DNA of 64,000 nucleotides, taken from NCBI GenBank assembly GCA_016584495.1, contig WAID01000002.1, forward strand, positions 1,736,001 to 1,800,000, given 5' to 3'. The translations under genes and the position numbers were made by a program. The DNA comes from Celoporthe dispersa. Taxonomy: Eukaryota; Ascomycota; Sordariomycetes; Diaporthales; Cryphonectriaceae. Position 1 is the first letter of the stretch, and each line of letters starts with the position of its first letter. Under the pieces are notes generated by a model. The model was not told the DNA's origin and ran no database searches. It saw only the letters and a list, made by a program, of their open reading frames with translations. Shown here in pieces: positions 58,953 to 64,000 of this stretch.

Positions 58953-59700
58953 AGCGCAGTGAGCAGCGAGATTGAGGACTTTCTCTTTGTTCCCCAGGAC
59001 GTATCAAGTGTTTCCTATTCCTGGTCTTGTTTGTATCTTGAAACGTTGTGCTCGACGCTCCGCCAATGCTTCCCTGGTGTATCCTTGAGGAAATTATTTC
59101 GTCTAAATATAGGCTTGATTGCATGACTAGAAAGAAGTGAATGTTAACATAATGTGTACATTTCAACAAGCCTTTAGTATCTGGGGCTGACAACCTTTTG
59201 ATTTATCTTTAAGCCGCTGTGTTCATCCTCATTGACCTTCTGCCGTGATATGATATCAAATAATTAATACAGTGGAGATGAAGTAGTTTTGTGGAGTTAA
59301 TAGTGAAGAGGGGCGTGATCCAGTTGCATCCGTACTGACAAATTGCTTGATATAAAATTTGACAGGAGTCCAGGTTCTGCTGAAGCCATACTTGGAAATC
59401 AATGTGCTCTGCACACTAGAGACTAGCAGCCCTTTTGGGAATCCGATCCCTTCTTGGACAACTTTGTTAGGTGTGGTGATGGTGACAAGAAAGTAGCGTC
59501 CCCTTCAAAAGCCCAAGCAGTTCGGCGTATTCGAAGCCGAATACCTCGGGTCGGCGTTACTGTACCATCCGCGGCCAGCAGCCGACGATATAAAAATGTC
59601 CCCATGACTCTCCACGGCATCTGGGCACGAAAACATGATGGAATCATCATGGTGATATCAAGACAATTAGAAATCCCAATAAAAAGCAAAACAACAAACA
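58953..59700. other. Intergenic, no gene seen
   Basis: Short spacer with AT-rich middle (about 59240-59360). A frame open in the sense of the next gene extends upstream but begins before a stop-rich region. Confidence 0.5.
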
Positions 59701-60974
59701 TGACCGACTCAACCACAACAAGCCTACCTGTGCATCCAGCGGCCACAACGGCACCCGCCAAGAAGCCAGGCTTCGACCCGGTGGAATCCATAGAGCCTCA
59801 CATCCTCGCCAAGCTGGACCCGGAGTGGGTGAGGATGTTCACCAAGGAGATGAACACGAACCCACCGCCACCGCGTGACAAGATTACCATTCCTGACATC
59901 CGGGCTGATGAGAGGATCTTGGCTCCTCCGTGCTACCTCGATACCAAGGGCTACCCACGCACCGTGGATAAGGAGGTCGTTTCCGATGATGGTGCCCTGG
60001 TTCCTGTCCGGATCTACTATCCCGAAGAGTCGAAATATGGTCCTGGCCCCTATCCGGTGCACTTGAATTTTCACGGTAAGGAGCGAAGCGTCTTGTGAGG
60101 TGAAATCCCGCTAGGAAAGGCCGTCGCTAACTATTCGTATTTTCTTATTCAAGGCGGTGGGTTTGTGCTCGGGAGCCTGGCGAACGAGTCAACGCTGTGC
60201 ATGAGCATGTGTGACGGCGCAGGTATCGCCGTCATCGACGTGAATTATCGTCATTGTCCCGGTGCGTCACCGCTTCCACGACCTGTCCAAGGCCAGAAAC
60301 CCAAGCAAGAGCCGGAGAGGAAAACGGGCGAGACTGACATTGCTTCATTCCACCAGAAACTGTCTGGGGCAAATGCTTCCAGGACAGCTTCTCCGCCCTG
60401 AAGTGGGCACGCGCTGAGTCCGCGTCCCTCAACCTGGACCCTTCGTCGGTCTCTCTGGGCGGCATCTCCGCCGGCGGCACCATCACCATCGTCCTGTCGC
60501 ACCTCGCGCGCGATGCTGGGATCACGCTCAAGCTCATCATGCCCTCCGTCCCGTCGGTGAGTAAGGGCCTCGCCTACAAACAGCTCAGCGAGTCGCCCTT
60601 CCATTCTCTGTATGAGTTCTACCGCGGGCCTGTGCTGCCGTGGGCTAGCATCCGGTGGTTCGGCAGCCTGTGTCAGCCGCAGGACAAGCTCGAGGAGCTG
60701 CGGGCGATGTGGCCGGAATGGTGGTTCGAGCCGCTGGCGGCGAAGAACTGGGAAGGGTTGTGTCCTGCTTTCATACGGACGGGGGAGTGTGACCCGCTGA
60801 GAGACGAGGGCGAAGCCTATGCGAGAAAAACTGATAGAGGCAGGGGTAAAGACGACTCTGAAGAGATATCGTGGATCGGTGCACACGTTCATGTCATTTC
60901 AGGGGCTGAAGAAGAAGGAAGAGTATGATGCGGATGCTATTGTTGCCTTGAAGGAGGCCCACAGGCCTGCATAG
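59701..60974 (+). CDS. HSL-type alpha/beta hydrolase (esterase), frameshifted near the C-terminus
   Basis: Hormone-sensitive-lipase-type esterase of about 370 residues. Exon 1 (59701-60074) starts MTDSTTTSLPV and has the cap-region VESIEPHILAKLDPEW and the strand VRIYYPEESKYGPGPYPVHLNFH; the intron (60075-60153) joins to GGGFVLGS, completing the oxyanion motif HGGG. Exon 2 (60154-about 60261) has VIDVNYRHCP, then after a second intron (60262-60355) exon 3 has the nucleophile motif GGISAGG. The acid is in RTGECDPLRDEG. The C-terminal stretch with the catalytic His (RGSVHTFMSFQG) is coded in a frame shifted by one base; the break is at the A run 60826-60830, one A too many. The uncorrected frame ends at 60928. 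The next gene downstream is the UstYa-type gene on the opposite strand (convergent, about 200 bases apart). Confidence 0.85.
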
Positions 60975-61178
60975 GTATAGAAGTAAAATGTCGTGAGGTT
61001 TCGACAGGAAAAGTGCAATGAGATTTCTAACCCCGACACTCATTTCGATCGGCTAATAAACGAGGTATAAGTTGATTTGGCAGCGCAAGGACTGACCATC
61101 TTGCAGAAAGGACCTTTCTACATACTTGGACGTGTGAACTGGACACTATCGTTCCCGAGGCGACGCAAAGGCCCGAGG
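60975..61178. other. Short 3' spacer between convergent genes
   Basis: About 200 bases between the esterase and the UstYa-type gene; nothing else seen. Confidence 0.7.
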
Positions 61179-62308
61179 TTACAGATCATCGACAGTATAA
61201 GCCCAGTCCGCCGGCGGTTGTACCTGGATCTTGTCCCAGGCCTCGCTCGTCGGTAGTCCCGTGTAGTCCACAATCTTGCCGTCCTCGACGTGCATTCTCT
61301 GGTTCCCCTCCACATGGCGGGCATAAGCCCACTCGCTGATCCGATCAAAGTTCCGGCATACGTGCTGCGTCTCAGGGCGGATGGTCATCTGCGAGGCCTC
61401 GACCCACTCCCACGTCGTCGCAGACGTATCGGCGTGACAGAGAATGTCGCGGCGGACGGTCTCCAGGCAGTGGTCGACGTGGTGCCATTTGTGGTAGTCA
61501 ACAGTGCCATCCGGGCTGACCATGGAGGAGTTGTAGCGGCGGGGGTAGATGTTGCGCCGGAGGACGGAGAGGCAGTGGAGAACATGGAAGACGGACAGGC
61601 CTACAACGTAGTCGTCCATGTGCTCCTGTGAAGGGGCGTGCTCGGTCTCGAAGGGGAGCTTCTCAGTAGCCTGCCGATCGATCCAGAGATAATTGCCATC
61701 TGTGAATGATGGAGGTTTAGTCAAGGATTCGGTATGAAGGTGTGTGTGTGTGTGCAGGTGGCTGCTGCGGACTCACCTTCATACTTGTTCCAGAGTTTAT
61801 CCTTGTGAGCGTTCGGCCAGCCCTGGTATTCCGAGTCGGGGAAATCCTCGCTCGCATATGTTGTTTCCAGCCTATATTCAATTGCTTCCTCGGCCAGTGC
61901 TGAAGATTGAGTCCGGTCAACATGATATCCAGAACACTTATAACCAACGCCCTCCTGTGTAAAAAGGACCAACTCACTGTACATCAGTTCAGAACCCGGT
62001 ATGTGGGACGCTGATGGTTTCGTGCTCAACCTCCACGTAAGTGAGATCACAGCCACCACCAGTATCAGGTTGATGATCCAGGGGAACAGGCTGCGAATGG
62101 CTGCAAGGAGATCACCTGCTCCCCTTCTGGACAGCACCTGCGCCGGGTTGGAATTTGGTGCATCCCCCTTCTGCTTCCATCTTAGGAACGACAGAGTCTC
62201 ATCGGCGTCTGCCTTGCCAGATTCGACGTCTGTTTCACTCCCGTCCACAACGTTGACCGATGCCTCTTCGGCGATAGGGTCCAATGGCTTGACGGCTTCG
62301 TACGACAT
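61179..62308 (-). CDS. UstYa-family (DUF3328) oxidase-like protein
   Basis: Protein of about 300 residues of the UstYa family, single-pass membrane proteins that act as oxidative cyclases in fungal ribosomal peptide pathways (ustiloxin, asperipin) and also occur in other clusters. The N-terminal about 70 residues are polar, followed by the membrane helix (LFPWIINLILVVAVISLTW). The ectodomain holds both hallmark HxxHC motifs, HVLHC near residue 180 and HVDHC near 215, plus YQGWPN before them and CRNFDRISEWAYAR after. Exons: the first ends at ATGTACA, then an intron to TTCAG; the second ends at AAGTATGAAG with an intron holding a (GT)n run, and the third (61179-about 61704) runs to the stop. 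The frame is intact. No candidate precursor peptide with Kex2-type repeats was seen in the window, so the substrate is unknown. Confidence 0.85.
61740..61754. repeat. (GT)n in an intron
   Basis: Short GT run within the second intron of the UstYa-type gene. Confidence 0.85.
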
Positions 62309-62731
62309 GTTTCAACATCTGGCAATAAGAATCAACGGCCGCATGGAAATTCACTTTTTCATGTTGAACATTTTCATGTTGGGCAGTGAATAGAAAGGGC
62401 GCGCGGACACGCCATTTTCGACACAAAGAGAGCGTTGTGGCTATTGCAACCCATTTGAGGTAAAGCCTTTTTTTGTCCAGCATAGCGCTGAGAAGCGTCA
62501 AGTTTGAGTACTAACGTAGCCAGCAACCTTTTAGAAAAGAAAAGAAGAAGGAAAAAGAAGGAAAAAAAAAGTACTATGCCATAGTAGTACTTGATCGGAA
62601 CAACTGGTGTATTACGAAAGAGGACGTTTCTTGAGGAGGGAGACGTGGTAGCTTTGTTCTTCCAGCCGAGTGTGGGTGCCATCACTAGCACACTCCGAGG
62701 ATGCGTCTCGGGCAGATTGCCTAGCTCGCAG
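62309..62731. other. Intergenic, no gene seen
   Basis: AT-rich, with a purine-rich block near 62530-62572. Contains the promoter of the UstYa-type gene. Confidence 0.45.
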
Positions 62732-63100
62732 TCACTGAAAGCTGAGAGGCCAACGTGATTGTATATTCTCCGATAAACAGATTGTCATCTTCGTGCATGT
62801 GACAGCGCTGCGTCCAGCTGAAGGAGGTTTGCCACTCGCCCGTCCGACCTTGCCCTCGTGCTTTGACGGCAGATGAACCATATCCTGTACGGTCTGTAGC
62901 ACATTCACGAGTTCAAAACCCTTGATGTGTCCCACAACATCCTGTGTCTCCATCCCAGGCCAGACCGAGCGCGCGTAGGCCAGTTTCGTGGCCGTAATTA
63001 GATTATCAAGAGGACTTTGAAATGCTGAGCTGTCCTGTACCTGGAGAGCCACCATGATCAATCCTTCGTGTTCTGGTGATAAGGAGGAAGGGATATTCAA
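62732..63100 (-). CDS. Hypothetical protein, doubtful
   Basis: An open frame of 122 residues with balanced composition and no low-complexity repeats (for example the stretch TATKLAYARSVWPGM), but no domain I recognise and no splice signals to extend it. It may be an exon of an unrecognised gene or chance. It lies between the UstYa-type gene and the edge gene. Not supported beyond its length and composition. Confidence 0.22.
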   Translation of the reverse strand: MNIPSSLSPEHEGLIMVALQVQDSSAFQSPLDNLITATKLAYARSVWPGMETQDVVGHIKGFELVNVLQTVQDMVHLPSKHEGKVGRASGKPPSAGRSAVTCTKMTICLSENIQSRWPLSFQ

Positions 63101-63677
63101 AGATTAAAGCTCCATCGAAAGTAAGTTCGAAGTGGTTGTCGTGTTGCTGGGGGCTTTGTGCTGGGCCAGGCTGGCATGCATACAGGTGTGGGGAAACTGA
63201 TGCATGGTGGGTGATGAAGGATGGTGGGTTGTGGACGGTCTACAGAGGGTGATAGAGCTGATCCCTGTGCAGTGACGCACTGACGCACTAATCCTCGTAC
63301 AGTACAGTGGCTGGCAGGCAGCCCTTTTTTTTTTTTTTTCCCTCTCGGGGGAGGGGGCCTCCAGGCCCACTACCAGTTTGCCAGGTGCAGGGCATGCTAG
63401 CATGCTAGACCAAGAGGGGGGAAGGGGACCTCCTAGTGAACCACACCTTCGTCACCAGCCAAGCCACTTTTGCAATCAATTGCCAACTTCTCGCAACATT
63501 GAAACCTACGTGGAATCTTCCCACCTGACCCTTCTTGTCTCGTACAAAACCAACACCACCACCAGCCAACCACCACCCAGCCCTGCCCTTACAGGCTCAA
63601 CGTATCCTCTGTGATATCTCCCAGTCTCTCGAGCTCAGTTTCCTCCCGCCAGCTCAAGCTACCGTACCTCCACCACG
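63101..63677. other. Spacer with simple runs and 5' leader of edge gene
   Basis: Contains a T run at 63325-63339, a G-rich block after it, and C/A-rich sequence from 63545 to 63600 typical of a fungal 5' untranslated region. Confidence 0.5.
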
Positions 63678-64000
63678 ATGGCTCCCCCGCCACCGGCAAG
63701 TATGCCTCTGACGCAACGTCTCTTGACTGTTGCTCAGACCCTCCAGTGTACGTTCGCCTGTCCGCCCTTCCTGTCAAGGACAATACGTTACCTGCCTGGG
63801 ATCGGTTGCTGACTCCCGATCTTCCAACAGTCGCCTGGTTCATTGGGTGCGTGTCCCATTCCTACTCCCACGGCCGATCAAGCTTGCCCATACCACGTTT
63901 CTCTATCTCGAGCACCGTCGCTACAACCTTTCCAAGACCACATTCTTGAGTGGACCTGCCGGAGGTGGTGACTCTCTGTTATCAGACGGGAAACCAAAGC
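63678..64000 (+). CDS. TMEM33/Pom33-like ER/nuclear-envelope protein, 5' part only
   Basis: The first exons of a gene running off the right edge. Exon 1 (63678-63747) codes MAPPPPASMPLTQRLLTV followed by AQTLQ; an intron with donor GTACGT (63748) and acceptor CCAACAG (63830) follows; exon 2 (63831-63846) gives FAWFIG, after which a GTGCGT donor opens a second intron that runs to or beyond the edge. The order MAPPPP, LTQR, AQTLQFAWFIG matches the N-terminus of the fungal Pom33/Tts1/TMEM33 family, membrane proteins that bend the ER and join nuclear pores. With only 28 residues visible the call is moderate; the family is housekeeping, so a cluster border likely lies to its left. Confidence 0.55.

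Noticed and set aside
62309..63677. Ribosomal peptide precursor beside the UstYa-type gene
   Set aside because: No frame has a signal peptide followed by repeated cores separated by Lys-Arg; the 122-residue frame there lacks both features.

Overview
The window is genomic DNA of a filamentous ascomycete (Pezizomycotina; Sordariomycetes is possible but cannot be proven from sequence alone). The evidence is the many short spliceosomal introns (about 50-95 nt) with GTAAGT-type donors and CTAAC-like branch sites, the fungal-only families (highly reducing PKS, Zn2Cys6 regulators, RTA1, DUF3176, UstYa/DUF3328, a DUR3-type urea symporter), and the long AT/GA/CA-simple-repeat spacers between genes. 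No rRNA, tRNA, CRISPR array or intact transposon was found.

Left part (0.4-34 kb) looks like a secondary-metabolite cluster. A highly reducing polyketide synthase (about 10.3 kb, minus strand) carries KS-MAT-DH-CMeT-ER-KR-ACP and ends in a carnitine-acyltransferase-type (cAT) release domain. It lies beside a small alpha/beta hydrolase. A 14-TM MFS exporter faces away from it across a 2.3 kb shared promoter region. Next come an RTA1 membrane protein, an epoxide hydrolase, a small cupin protein, a Zn2Cys6 regulator, a second MFS transporter and a second Zn2Cys6 regulator. The expected logic is that the PKS builds a reduced, C-methylated chain, the cAT domain transfers it to an acceptor alcohol, the hydrolase, epoxide hydrolase and cupin may tailor it, and the MFS/RTA1 proteins export it or protect the cell. 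The product is unknown and the cluster borders are inferred.

Middle part (34-47 kb): a polytopic membrane protein with possible resemblance to fungal membrane terpene cyclases, a roughly 1,170-residue coiled-coil protein, a heavily disrupted aminoglycoside-phosphotransferase-like gene, and a salicylate-hydroxylase-like FAD monooxygenase.

Right part (49-64 kb): an MFS transporter convergent with an FMN-dependent NtaA/DszA-type monooxygenase, a DUR3-like urea symporter, a DUF3176 membrane protein, an HSL-type esterase, a UstYa-family oxidase-like protein, and at the right edge the first exons of a TMEM33/Pom33-type protein.

The most important whole-window observation is that at least seven conserved genes each carry one or two single-base frameshifts, mostly inside short homopolymer runs, sometimes a base too few and sometimes one too many, with perfectly sensible coding on both sides. 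This looks like homopolymer error in the assembly rather than mass gene decay, and it means automated gene models here will be split or truncated.
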